Shown in pieces: positions 34,205-43,700 of a stretch of 64,000 bases of DNA (position 1 is the first letter of the stretch; every line of letters begins with the position of its first letter). Source of the DNA: Pseudomonas eucalypticola. Its GTDB lineage: Bacteria > Pseudomonadota > Gammaproteobacteria > Pseudomonadales > Pseudomonadaceae. The position numbers and the translations under genes are program-made. The stretch is from contig NZ_CP056030.1 of the NCBI RefSeq assembly GCF_013374995.1, positions 4,000,501 to 4,064,500 of the forward strand, in the 5' to 3' direction. Under the pieces are notes generated by a model that did not search any database, was not told the DNA's origin, and worked only from the letters and a program-made list of their open reading frames with translations.

Positions 34205-35347
34205 ATGGCCACGGCCACCCTCACTGTCAGCGCCGACTTCGACAGCGGCAACATCCAGGTGCTTGACGCCAGCGATGCTCGCCAGGTGCGCCTGGCGATC
34301 CGCCCCGACACCCGCAGCGATCATTTCCAGTGGTTTCACTTCAAGGTCGACGGCCTGGTGCCCGGCCAACCCCATGGCTTCAGCCTGACCAACGCCGGGC
34401 AATCGTCCTATCGCAACGCCTGGTCCGGCTACCACGCCGTGGCGTCCTACGACCAGAAAAACTGGTTCCGGGTACCGAGCGAGTTCGATGGCCAAGCCCT
34501 GAATTTCAACTTCGAGCCCGAGCAGCCTCAAGCCTGGTTTGCCTATTTCGAACCCTACAGCCGTGAACGCCACGAGTGGCTGATCAACGAAGCGGTCACC
34601 CATGCCGGCCTGCAACTGTTGGCCGTGGGCAAAAGCGCCGAAGGCCGCGACCTGCCGCTGCTGCGCAAGGGCGACGGCGCGGCCGGCAAGCAATGCATCT
34701 GGATCATTGCCCAGCAACACCCCGGCGAGCACATGGCCGAATGGTTCATGGAAGGGGTGATCGAACGCCTCCAGCACGACGATGCCGAGCTGCAGGCGCT
34801 ACTGGCAGAGGCCGACCTGTACCTGATCCCGCACATGAACCCCGACGGCTCGTTCCATGGCCACCTGCGCACCAACGCCATGGGCAAGGACCTCAACCGT
34901 GCCTGGCAGGACGCCAGCGCCGAATTCAGCCCGGAGGTGTTTTTCGCCCTGCAGCAGATGCAGAAACATGGCGTCGACCTGTTCATCGACGTGCACGGCG
35001 ACGAGGAAATCCCCCACGTCTTCACCGCCGCCTGCGAAGGCAACCCGGACTACACCCCGCGCATCGCCGGCCTGGAGCAACGCTTCCGGGATCTGCTCTG
35101 TGCGCAGACCAGGGACTTCCAGCAAGTGCATGGCTACCCGCGCAGCGCACCAGGCGAGGCCAACCTGACCCTGGCGTGCAATGCGGTGGGGGCGAAATTC
35201 GATTGCCTGTCGCTGACATTGGAGATGCCGTTCAAGGACCATGATGACAACCCGGATACGTCAACCGGATGGTCGGGGAAACGGTCGGCGCAATTGGGCA
35301 AGGATGTGTTGAGCGTGGTGGCGAAGATGGTTGGCGAGCTGCGCTGA
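34205..35347 (+). CDS. M14-family zinc carboxypeptidase (cytosolic carboxypeptidase-like)
   Basis: 380-residue predicted zinc metallopeptidase with no signal peptide. An N-terminal M14_N-type beta domain (residues about 1-120) precedes the M14 catalytic domain. Zinc ligands: His172 and Glu175 in QQHPGEHMAEWFMEG, and His264 in DVHGDEE; the catalytic Glu340 lies in LTLEMPF. The region with RDLPLLRKGDG and the 'LIPHMNPDG' loop also fits the group close to eukaryotic cytosolic carboxypeptidases. Substrate unknown; cytosolic members often trim C-terminal or side-chain glutamate. AGG lies upstream of the ATG. A strong hairpin follows its stop (35374-35391). Confidence 0.88.
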   Translation: MATATLTVSADFDSGNIQVLDASDARQVRLAIRPDTRSDHFQWFHFKVDGLVPGQPHGFSLTNAGQSSYRNAWSGYHAVASYDQKNWFRVPSEFDGQALNFNFEPEQPQAWFAYFEPYSRERHEWLINEAVTHAGLQLLAVGKSAEGRDLPLLRKGDGAAGKQCIWIIAQQHPGEHMAEWFMEGVIERLQHDDAELQALLAEADLYLIPHMNPDGSFHGHLRTNAMGKDLNRAWQDASAEFSPEVFFALQQMQKHGVDLFIDVHGDEEIPHVFTAACEGNPDYTPRIAGLEQRFRDLLCAQTRDFQQVHGYPRSAPGEANLTLACNAVGAKFDCLSLTLEMPFKDHDDNPDTSTGWSGKRSAQLGKDVLSVVAKMVGELR

Positions 35348-35373
35348 GACCAGGCTGCCATCGCAGAAGGGGA

Positions 35374-35391
35374 CAGCCCCCGAGGGGGCTG
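35374..35391. terminator. Perfect GC hairpin between convergent genes
   Basis: CAGCCCCC / GGGGGCTG with a two-base loop lies between the carboxypeptidase (+) and cytochrome b561 (-) genes. There is no T run, so termination is likely but not assured. Confidence 0.6.
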
Positions 35392-35408
35392 CGCCGCTCG
35401 CCAGCGCG

Positions 35409-35957
35409 TCAGGCGTGCGGCTTTTCCCCCGATGTCATGCTCTGCAACACCCCATCGCGCCGAATCCAGCCGTGATACAGCGCCGCCGCCAAGTGCACCA
35501 GCACGGTCAGGAACAACAGGTACGCGAGAAACCCATGGGCCTTGCGCAACAGCGCGAACGTATGGGGCTCGGCCGGCAGGATGGCCGGCAACTGCACCGA
35601 GGCGCCCAGCATCACCGGGTCGCCCGCCGCCGAGATCATGGCCCAGCCCACCAGCGGCAGGATGAACATCAAGGCATACAGCAACCAGTGGGACAGCTTG
35701 GCCGCCAGTTTCTGGATGGCAGGCAAGTCGGCTGGCAAGGGCGGCTGGCGAGTGAACCAGCGCACCAGCAAGCGCACGATCACCAGTGCCAGAATGGCGA
35801 TGCCCAGGGGCTTGTGCAGGTGCAGCAACCATTCGTGGCGTTCGGACACGGTGCTGACCATGCCCGCGCCAATGAACAGCATGGCGATCAGCAGCACGGC
35901 CATGGTCCAGTGCAACACCCGGGCGGCCGGGGCGAAGTGTTCAGGGCGTGCTTTCAT
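35409..35957 (-). CDS. Cytochrome b561-type membrane protein
   Basis: 182-residue four-helix membrane cytochrome b of the b561 family. Haem-ligand candidates are His residues in HFAPAARVLHWTM, HLHKPLGI, KLSHWLLY and RKAHGFLAYLLFLTVLVHLA. The ATG at 35957 overlaps the stop of the catalase-like gene (35954), giving translational coupling. The pair could form a membrane redox unit in which cytochrome b supplies electrons to the anchored catalase-like protein; many peroxide-responsive operons contain such a pair. The length is near the usual 175-190. Confidence 0.88.
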   Translation of the reverse strand: MKARPEHFAPAARVLHWTMAVLLIAMLFIGAGMVSTVSERHEWLLHLHKPLGIAILALVIVRLLVRWFTRQPPLPADLPAIQKLAAKLSHWLLYALMFILPLVGWAMISAAGDPVMLGASVQLPAILPAEPHTFALLRKAHGFLAYLLFLTVLVHLAAALYHGWIRRDGVLQSMTSGEKPHA

Positions 35958-37033
35958 GGCTTGGTTCCCCCGGCCGGTGCGTTGGCGCTGAGCTGGTCGA
36001 CTTCCGAGGTCCGGCGCAGGTACGAGCTGGCGTACGCCGCCGAGCGCGCGGCCAGCAACGGATCGTTGGAGGCCTCGATGCCACTGGGCAGAATGGTGGG
36101 GTCGTAGTTGACGTCGCGGCACTGGCCAGTGATCTGCGGTTGCATGCGCTCAAGCACCAGGGTACCGGCATCCACCGTCTTGCGCCCGGCGGGCCAGGCT
36201 TTGCTGGCGTCGTCCACGGGGTCGCCGGGGTCGGCCAGGGTCATGCGCAGGGTCCAGCGCAGCGGGCCACCGGCCAGGCGCTGGGCCAGGTCCGCCTGCA
36301 GGAAGTCTGCACCGGCATCGGCACCGGCCGGGGCCGAATCGGTGGCCTCGGGCACCACGGCCCACCGCACGGCCTGGCGCTGCCCATCGGTGTTGGTCAG
36401 GTAGAAGGCGTTGATGCTGTTGTAGGTTTCGGTGGCATAGCTGGCCGACGGTTTGGCCCCCTTGACCCACGCCAGGAACGGCCCAGTCTCGGGGTGCGCG
36501 GCGAAGAACGCTGGCATGGCGTCGGGCTTGGGCTTGCCGGTGGCCGGGTCCGGCGTGCCAGCCTGGAGCATGGCGTAAAACGCCTGCGGGGTGCCTACCG
36601 GGAATACCGGCATGCTGTTCATGCCGGTGCGCCATTGCTGGCCGTTGGCAAGGTTGAAGCGTAACGCCAGGCTGCGCAGCGGCACACTGGTGTCCGGGGC
36701 ATAGGGGTTGCCACTGGGCAAGGCGAACCGGCCAACCACGGGTGTGCGGGCCTGGGCGAAGACGCCACTGGAAGACAGGCTCTGCAACTGCCCGTTGCTC
36801 TCGAAATAGCCGATCACGCACACACCCTTGGCGTGGTTGCGTCGGTAGCCGGGGTGCACGCCATTATTGGTCTGCAAGGCGTTGACCATGTCCCGCGGTT
36901 GCAGGCGCTGCGGGTCCAGGCGGCCACTGACGTAGGCGAAGGCGGCTACGCCGACGGCGACCACGGCGGCGATGCCCACCAGGCGCAGGGCCGTGGCGAG
37001 CGGGGTCAAGGGTGGGGGCGATGGATCGAGCAT
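35954..37033 (-). CDS. Membrane-anchored catalase-related haem peroxidase
   Basis: 359-residue protein with one N-terminal membrane helix (residues about 12-38) and a periplasmic short-catalase domain. The distal His is in GVHPGYRRNHAKG; the proximal Tyr lies in RSAAYASSYLRR near the C terminus. The Asn-type active-site segment is replaced by GNPYAPD, as in SrpA-like proteins. It starts 29 bases downstream of a predicted ECF promoter -10 and is the first gene of an operon with cytochrome b561. It likely removes peroxide or organic hydroperoxide in the periplasm. A second, soluble relative is at 11.1-12.1 kb. Confidence 0.85.
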   Translation of the reverse strand: MLDPSPPPLTPLATALRLVGIAAVVAVGVAAFAYVSGRLDPQRLQPRDMVNALQTNNGVHPGYRRNHAKGVCVIGYFESNGQLQSLSSSGVFAQARTPVVGRFALPSGNPYAPDTSVPLRSLALRFNLANGQQWRTGMNSMPVFPVGTPQAFYAMLQAGTPDPATGKPKPDAMPAFFAAHPETGPFLAWVKGAKPSASYATETYNSINAFYLTNTDGQRQAVRWAVVPEATDSAPAGADAGADFLQADLAQRLAGGPLRWTLRMTLADPGDPVDDASKAWPAGRKTVDAGTLVLERMQPQITGQCRDVNYDPTILPSGIEASNDPLLAARSAAYASSYLRRTSEVDQLSANAPAGGTKP

Positions 37034-37061
37034 GAGCGACTCCAGATCGGTGGGGTGCTAT

Positions 37062-37088
37062 GAGACGAAGGCCGGCACGGTTTATTCC
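37062..37088 (-). promoter_or_regulatory. Predicted ECF sigma promoter for the catalase-b561 operon
   Basis: On the minus strand, -35 GGAATA (complement of 37083-37088) and -10 CGTCTC (complement of 37062-37067) are 15 bases apart. Its counterpart on the other strand has the same -35 and spacing. Confidence 0.7.
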
Positions 37089-37123
37089 CAGCCCCTGGCG
37101 AATAAATTCAGCGTAGGTGCCGT

Positions 37124-37150
37124 GGAATAAAACGCGCCGTCATTCGTCTT
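37124..37150 (+). promoter_or_regulatory. Predicted ECF sigma promoter for the sigma/anti-sigma operon
   Basis: -35 GGAATA (37124-37129) and -10 CGTCTT (37145-37150) with a 15-base spacer. It mirrors the divergent promoter at 37062-37088, implying both are read by the sigma factor encoded just downstream (autoregulation). Confidence 0.7.
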
Positions 37151-37186
37151 GCTAATCTAGACACCAGGCCCCTTGTGACCGCCGCC

Positions 37187-37693
37187 ATGAACGACTTCGA
37201 TGACCAACTGCGCACCTTGTTGCCACGCCTGCGGCGCTTCGCCTTGTCCCTCACCCGCGAGCCGAGCAGTGCCGACGATTTGGTGCAGGGCTGCCTGGAA
37301 AAGGCCTTGAGCCGGCGCGCCGAGAAAAACGCCGAGGGCGAACTGCGCGCCTGGCTGTTCCAGATCCTCTACCGCCAGTTCATCGACAGCCACCGCCGCG
37401 CCCGGCGCTATGCCCGGTTGCTGGAGTTTTTCACCGGCCGCGACGACGACCAGCCCTCCGTCGAACGCACCGTCCTGGCCCAATCGGCCTTGCAAGCCTT
37501 CGACCGGCTGAACGACGAGCAACGCGCCTTGCTGCATGCCGTGGGCGTGGAGGGCCTGAGCTACAAGGAAGCTGCCCAGGTGTTGCAAGTGCCCTTGGGC
37601 ACCGTCATGTCGCGGCTGTCCCGCGCCCGCCAAGCCCTGCGCCTGCTTCATGAAGGCGAGATTCAACGCCCTGCCCTGCGGATATTGAAATGA
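37187..37693 (+). CDS. ECF RNA polymerase sigma factor
   Basis: 168-residue extracytoplasmic-function sigma factor. Region 2 is visible as ADDLVQGCLEKAL and LRAWLFQILYRQFIDSHRR; region 4 is LNDEQRALLHAVGVEGLSY followed by AAQVLQVPLGTVMSRLSRAR. I chose the ATG at 37187; a GTG at 37175 is in frame but not better supported. The start lies 36 bases after its own predicted -10, so it probably directs its own transcription and the divergent catalase-b561 operon. The last four bases overlap the anti-sigma gene. Confidence 0.88.
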   Translation: MNDFDDQLRTLLPRLRRFALSLTREPSSADDLVQGCLEKALSRRAEKNAEGELRAWLFQILYRQFIDSHRRARRYARLLEFFTGRDDDQPSVERTVLAQSALQAFDRLNDEQRALLHAVGVEGLSYKEAAQVLQVPLGTVMSRLSRARQALRLLHEGEIQRPALRILK

Positions 37694-38409
37694 TCACCCT
37701 GCCCCCGACCGAACACGACCTGCACGCCTATGTCGACCTGCGCCTGAGCCCGGCCGACCGCCAACGCCTGGAGACCTGGCTGGCCAGCCATCCCGAGGTG
37801 GCCGCTCAGGTGAAGGGCTGGCAGAAAGACGCCCGGCTGCTGCGTTCGGTGCTGGGGGCTTCGCCCTTGCCCGACAACCCGGCGCTTGACCCCAGCGCCG
37901 TGCGCCAGCGCCGCCGCCACCGTTACCAGCAATACCTGGGCCGCGCCGCCGCACTGGTGCTGGCAGTGGCCCTGGGCGCCGTGGGTGGCTGGCAGGCGCG
38001 CCCCGGCGTAGCGCCCATGACCGACGCCTTGCAGGCGTATCGGTTGTTTGCCGAAAAGGACGTGTTGCCCGCCGACTTCAAGGTCGGCGCTGGCAACAGC
38101 GTGCAGCCCTGGCTGGACCGGTACTTCCGGGATGCCGCGCGCCTGCCCGACCTCGAACGCGCCGGATTCAAGGCGGTGGGGGCAAGGCTGCTGAGCACCG
38201 ACCAGGGCCCTGCGGCCATGGTGTTGTACCAGGACGACCGGGGGGCCCGGGTCACCTTCTACATCCGCCCGCCGGGTCCGGGCAACAAACTGCTGCCCCG
38301 TGGTTCGCGTCGCGAGGGGGGCCTGCAGGCTGATTACTGGTCGGGCCCGGGGTACAACTATGCCGTGGTCGCGCCGGTTGACGTGGCAACGAAAAGACTC
38401 CCACTGTAG
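37690..38409 (+). CDS. Anti-sigma factor, single-pass membrane protein
   Basis: 239-residue protein: a cytoplasmic anti-sigma domain (ELHAYVD-like start with residues about 6-60, LSPADRQRLETWLASHPEVA), one membrane helix (RAAALVLAVALGAVGG, about 83-100) and a periplasmic domain of about 135 residues. No Cys or His zinc motif of the ZAS type is present, so release would be by conformational change or proteolysis, not zinc loss. Its ATG overlaps the sigma stop (ATGA). The TAG stop (38407-38409) lies in the left arm of REPIN copy 3. Confidence 0.82.
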   Translation: MITLPPTEHDLHAYVDLRLSPADRQRLETWLASHPEVAAQVKGWQKDARLLRSVLGASPLPDNPALDPSAVRQRRRHRYQQYLGRAAALVLAVALGAVGGWQARPGVAPMTDALQAYRLFAEKDVLPADFKVGAGNSVQPWLDRYFRDAARLPDLERAGFKAVGARLLSTDQGPAAMVLYQDDRGARVTFYIRPPGPGNKLLPRGSRREGGLQADYWSGPGYNYAVVAPVDVATKRLPL

Positions 38410-38490
38410 CAGCGGACCTGGCCGCGTCACGACGCCACGCACCATCAGGCACACCCCATGCGTTGCCAACGCGACCAGCGCCGCTGTTGC
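38406..38490. repeat. REPIN, family A, copy 3 (degenerate right arm)
   Basis: The left arm (38406-38427) matches the family-A core GTAGCAGCGGACCTGGCCGC. The spacer contains TCAGGCACACCCCATGCG. The right arm (about 38467-38490) has several mismatches, so pairing is partial. The left arm supplies the TAG stop of the anti-sigma gene. The remainder up to 38714 shows no gene. Confidence 0.82.
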
Positions 38491-38714
38491 TGCCACTCGC
38501 GCCTGGCCAGGAACGCCTGGCTTTATCACCGATTTCGATCCGTGACCGCGCCTGCGCTAGCGTCATCATAAGCAACTAGGTGAATCGATTCAGCCAGCCG
38601 CTTGTCATACCTTCGTACCGGTCCTATCAAGTCCCGGTCTGCCAGGTCGATGCAGTGGACGAGGCACGCACCTGTTGTTCCCCCTTTTCTCTGCCGCCTA
38701 TAGGTCCCGACCCG

Positions 38715-40736
38715 ATGAACCCCTTCCGCTTCCTCCGTCAAGCTGCATCGGCCGCAGCCGGGACCGCCAGCGTGGTGAGTACCTTCAGCAACCTGGCGAG
38801 CGACCTGCAGGCCATCCACCTGAGCCCGACGTTCATTGCTGGCTTCGTTTCGCCGCACCTGGACCTGGACGCCGTGGCGCGCCAGTTGCGGCAGCGCTTT
38901 CCGCAGGCCACCTTGAGCCTGTGCACCACCGCGGGCGAACTCAGCAGTGCCAGTGAAAGCCTGTATTGCGCGGCGCAGGGTCACTGGGACCGGATCGTGC
39001 TGCAACTGTTCGACGCCAGCCTGATCGCCGGCGCCGAAATGGTCAGCGTACCGCTGCTCAGCGAAGACATACGCGGCAACGGCAAGCGCCTGGGCATGCG
39101 CGACCGCATCGACAGGCTGGTCGGCGAGCTCAAGCGCACGCGGGTCAACATGGCCCTGGACAGCCGCGACACCCTCGCGTACGTACTGTTCGACGGCTTG
39201 TCGGCGTCCGAATCCTTCTTCATGGAGGCCTTATACGAGTCCGGCCGCTTCCCGTGCCTGTTCGTCGGCGGCTCAGCCGGTGGCAAGGACGACTTCCAGA
39301 AAACCCTGTTGCACGACGGCCAGCGCAGCTACCAGAACCACGCCCAGATCGTCTTTCTCAAGTGCGCGCCGAACGTCCGCTTCGGCGTGTTCAAAAGCCA
39401 GAACTTCGAACCCACGCCGCTCTCGTTCAGTGTACTGACGGCGTCGCTGGAGGAACGCTACATCCACCAGGTGTTCGACGCCGCCGGCAACATCAAGACC
39501 ATGGTCGCGGCGCTGTGTGACGCCTTCAAGTGCGCGCCCAACCAGCTGGAGAAGTACCTGGCCGAATATTCCTTTGCCATTCGTGTGGGCGAGGAACTGT
39601 TCGTGCGCTCCATCGCTCGCATCGACTACGCCCGCGAAACCATCCACCTGTTTTGCGACGTGGCCCCCGGCGAGGAGCTGGTGATGGTCAAGCGCACATC
39701 GCTGCGTGACGCCACCCAACGGGACTTCCAGCGCTTCTTGCAAGGCAAAGGCGGCCAACCGGTTGTGGGGTTGCTCAACGACTGCATCCTGCGCCGTGCC
39801 AACAACGCCGGCAAACTGGGGGAAATGACCGGGGTGTTCGGTGACGTGCCCGTGGCGGGTTTCTCGACCTTTGGCGAAATCCTGGGCCTGAACCTGAACC
39901 AGACGCTGACCGCCATCTTCTTTTTCAAGGTGGCCAAGGGCGCGACCTTCAGCGATGACTACATCGACCGCTTCGCCAGCCACTATGGCGAATTCAAGGC
40001 GTTCTTCCTGCGTCGACAGATCCAGAAACTGGCTGGGCTGAACCGCGTGGTGGTCAAGCAGATCGAGGCCTTCAAGGCCCACCAGTACACCAGCGACCTG
40101 GACACCCAGGGCCTGGATGCCAGTGTGCAGCCGGTGTTCAGCGGCCTGGCCGACTTGGGCTCGGTGCTGTCCCAGGCCACCGAACAGCAGGCGGAAATCG
40201 CCCGGCAGTTGCAGCATTACTCCGGTGAACTGCACCTGTCCATGGACGACCTGACCAGCACCATCGACCACCAGAACAGCGTCACCGCCCAGGCCGGCAA
40301 CACCGTCACCGGGCTGTCCGACCACGCCGATGAAGTGGTGGGCAGCGCCCGCGACCTGGCGCAGTCGAGCCTGCGCATCCAGTCGGTGGTGCAGGTCATC
40401 CAGCAGATCGCCGGGCAGACCAACCTGCTGGCCCTGAACGCTGCCATCGAGGCAGCCCGGGCCGGCGAAACCGGTCGCGGTTTCGCCGTTGTGGCGGATG
40501 AAGTACGCAAATTGGCCGAAATCACCCGCAAGAACGCCGGGGAGATTGGCGTGGACATCGACGCCTTGTCGGGGGAGATCCAGAAGGTCGCTTCGCAGAT
40601 CGAGGAGCAGTCGAGCGCCGTGGGTACGCTCAAGCAGTTGCTGGGCGACCTGGAAAACTCCAGCCGCATGACCGAAGGGACCTCCCAGCGCACCAAGAAA
40701 ATCGCCGATACGCTGACCGGCTTGACCCACCTGTAG
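38715..40736 (+). CDS. Soluble chemoreceptor with FIST sensor domain
   Basis: 673-residue protein. Residues about 40-420 form a FIST N/C pair ([19 protein letters not shown], then [38 protein letters not shown]), a small-molecule sensor fold. A helical linker then leads to an MCP signalling domain with the highly conserved hairpin [19 protein letters not shown] and [15 protein letters not shown]. No membrane segment, HAMP or C-terminal methylation pentapeptide is seen. It should signal to CheA from the cytoplasm, probably within a receptor array. I chose ATG 38715 because it begins just before the FIST domain; a GTG at 38580 adds 45 residues without domain content. Ligand unknown (FIST can bind amino acids or haem/nitric oxide). 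Confidence 0.87.
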   Translation: MNPFRFLRQAASAAAGTASVVSTFSNLASDLQAIHLSPTFIAGFVSPHLDLDAVARQLRQRFPQATLSLCTTAGELSSASESLYCAAQGHWDRIVLQLFDASLIAGAEMVSVPLLSEDIRGNGKRLGMRDRIDRLVGELKRTRVNMALDSRDTLAYVLFDGLSASESFFMEALYESGRFPCLFVGGSAGGKDDFQKTLLHDGQRSYQNHAQIVFLKCAPNVRFGVFKSQNFEPTPLSFSVLTASLEERYIHQVFDAAGNIKTMVAALCDAFKCAPNQLEKYLAEYSFAIRVGEELFVRSIARIDYARETIHLFCDVAPGEELVMVKRTSLRDATQRDFQRFLQGKGGQPVVGLLNDCILRRANNAGKLGEMTGVFGDVPVAGFSTFGEILGLNLNQTLTAIFFFKVAKGATFSDDYIDRFASHYGEFKAFFLRRQIQKLAGLNRVVVKQIEAFKAHQYTSDLDTQGLDASVQPVFSGLADLGSVLSQATEQQAEIARQLQHYSGELHLSMDDLTSTIDHQNSVTAQAGNTVTGLSDHADEVVGSARDLAQSSLRIQSVVQVIQQIAGQTNLLALNAAIEAARAGETGRGFAVVADEVRKLAEITRKNAGEIGVDIDALSGEIQKVASQIEEQSSAVGTLKQLLGDLENSSRMTEGTSQRTKKIADTLTGLTHL

Positions 40737-40751
40737 AGACGCTGGCATGCA

Positions 40752-40772
40752 GCCCCCTGCCTCGCAGGGGGC
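40752..40772. terminator. GC hairpin between convergent genes
   Basis: Perfect nine-base stem GCCCCCTGC / GCAGGGGGC with a CTC loop, located between the chemoreceptor (+) and the YdiJ-type gene (-). No T run follows. Confidence 0.6.
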
Positions 40773-40781
40773 CGCGCCGTA

Positions 40782-43700
40782 TCAGCCGAGCAGCTGCTGC
40801 AACACCACTTCCAGCGGATGACGCAGCTGTTTGTCGGCCATGCGCTTGACCTGGCTGCGGCACGAGTAGCCGGTGGCCAGGGCTTCGCCGTCCTTGGCCA
40901 ACTTGCCGGCCCAGGACTGGTCGAAGATGGTGCGCGAAGTGGCCTGGTTGCGCGCCTCGTGGCCATAGGTACCGGACATGCCGCAGCAGCCGGTGGCCTC
41001 GGTGACCAGGTTCAAGCCCAGGCGCCCGAACACCTGCTCCCACTGCCGGGTACTGGCGGGCACATTGGTCTTTTCGGTGCAGTGGGCCATCAGCCGGAAG
41101 CTGCCCGTGCCACGGGCGGCGTGTTCGGGCAGCACATCCATCAGCCACTCCTGGGGCAGGGCCACCTTCGGGCAGGCTTCCAGCCCCGGCACCTTGAGGT
41201 ATTCCTGGCGGTACACCAGGGTCATGGCAGGGTCCAGCCCCACCAGGGCCACGCCGCAGTCGGCGAGCGCCTTGAGCTGGGTGGCGTTGCGGATCGCAGC
41301 CTTGGCAAAGGCGCCCAGGAAGCCCTGCACATGCAGTGGCTTGCCGTTGGCGCTGTAGGGTGCCAGGAATACGCGGAACCCCAAGCGGTGGGCCAGTTCG
41401 ATGAACGAGGCCAGCAGCGGTGTCTCGAAATAGCGGGTGAAGGCATCCTGCACCAGCACCACGCTGCGCTCGCGCTGGGCCGGGGTCAGCTCGCGCAGGG
41501 CCGGCAGGCTGGCGACTTGTACCTTGCAGCGGGTCAGAGTCGCCTGCAGGTTGTAGCGGCTGAGCAGCGGGCTGTCGACCATGCCGGCCTGCCCTTCCAG
41601 CAGGCGCCCGACCAGCCGGCTGCCCATCACCGCGTTGTAAAGGCCCGGGGCGTGGGCCAGGTACGGCAGGGTAAATTCCAGCGAACCGATCAGGTAGTCA
41701 CGCAGCGGGCGCTGATAGCGGCCGTGGTACAGCTCCAGGAACCGCGAACGGAATTCCGGCACGTTGACCTTGACCGGGCACTGCCCCGCGCACGACTTGC
41801 ATGCCAGGCAACCGGCCATGGCGTCATAGACCTCATGGGAAAAGTCCTGCTGCCCGCGGCGGCGCGCCAGGTTGTTGCGCAGACGGCTCGGCAGGCCCTT
41901 GGCCCAGGCGGCCTTGCCACGGGCGGCGGCCAGCACGTCGACATTCGCCGCGCCTTGCAAGCGCAGCCATTCACGGATCAGCGAGGCCCGGCCCTTGGGC
42001 GAATGCTGGCGCTCGCGGGTGGCTTTCCACGACGGGCACATGGCGTCGTCGGGGTCGAAGTTGTAGCAGGCACCGTTGCCGTTGCAGTGCACGGCGCTGC
42101 CGAAGCTCTGCCACACGCGCTCGTCGATCTGGCGGTCGTAGTCGCCGCGCATCGGTGCTTCGTTGACCTTGATCAGCCCTTCGGCGCTGTCGGGCGGGGT
42201 GCAGATCTTGCCGGGGTTGAGCTGGTTGTGTGGGTCGAAAGCGCCCTTGAGCGCTTGCAGCGTCGGGTACAGCTCACCGAAGTAGGCTGGCACGTACTCC
42301 GAGCGCAGGCCTTTGCCGTGCTCGCCCCAGAGCAGGCCGCCGTAGCGTTGGGTCAGCGCCGCCACCGCATCGGAGATCGGCTTGACCAGTGCGGCATGGG
42401 CCGGGTCTTTCATGTCCAGCGCCGGGCGCACGTGCAGCACGCCGGCGTCCACATGGCCGAACATGCCATAGGCCAGGCCATGGCTGTCGAGCAGCGCGCG
42501 GAAGTCAGCGATATAGTCCGCCAGTTGCTCAGGCGGTACCGCGGTGTCTTCCACGAACGGCTGCGGGCGCACCTCGCCTTCGACGTTGCCCAGCAGGCCC
42601 ACCGAGCGCTTGCGCATGGTGTACACGCGGTTCACCGCTGCGGCGCCTTCGGCCAGGGTGTGGCCCAGGCGTTCAATGCTGGTGTCGGCCTGCAGGTGCT
42701 CCACGAACGCCGCCACCCGGGCGTTGACCTCGGCCGGGTCGTCACCGGCGAATTCCACCAGGTTGATCCCCAGGGTCGGGCGACCCGGGTCCTGGGGGAA
42801 ATACTCGGCCACGGCATGCCAGACGATGTCCTTCATGGCCAGCAGCAGCACCTTGGAGTCCACGGTCTCGATGGACAATGGCTTGTGCGCCAGGAGGGCA
42901 TTGGCATCGCGCAGGGCGTCCATGAAGCTGCTGTAACGGACGTTGACCACCACCTGGTAGGTTGGGATCGGCAACACGTTGAGCTTGGCTTCCACCACAT
43001 AACCCAGCGAGCCTTCGGCCCCGCACAGCACGCTGTTGAGGTTGAAGCGCCCCTGCTCGTCGCGCAGGTGCGCCAGGTCGTAGCCTGTCAGGCAGCGGTT
43101 GAGCTTGGGGAAGGTGCGCTCGATCAGCTCACCCTGGGTTTCTTCGATGGTGCGGGCCACCCGGTAGACTTCGCCGGCCCGGCCCGGTTGCGCACAGGCC
43201 TGAGCCAGCTCGGCCTCGTTCAACGGCAGGCTATGCAGGCGCTGGCCGCCCAGCAGCACGCTGTGCAATTCCAGCACGTGGTCGCGGGTCTTGCCGTAGG
43301 TGCAACTGCCCTGGCCGCTGGCGTCGGTGTTGATCATGCCGCCCACGGTGGCGCGGTTGGAGGTGGACAGTTCCGGGGCGAAGAACAGGCCATGGGGCTT
43401 GAGGGCCTTGTTGAGCTGGTCCTTGACCACACCGGCCTGCACCCGCACCCAGCGTTCCTCGACGTTGATTTCGAGAATACCGTTCATGTGCCGCGACAGG
43501 TCGACGACGATACCGTCGGTCAGCGACTGGCCGTTGGTGCCGGTGCCGCCGCCGCGCGGCGTCAGCTTGACCGCCTGGAAGCGTGGTTCGGCCATCAACG
43601 CGGCGACGCGCGCCACGTCGTCGGCGTCCAGCGGGAACACCGCGGCCTGGGGCAGGCGCTGGTAGATGGAGTTGTCGGTGGCCAGCACCGTGCGCGTGCC

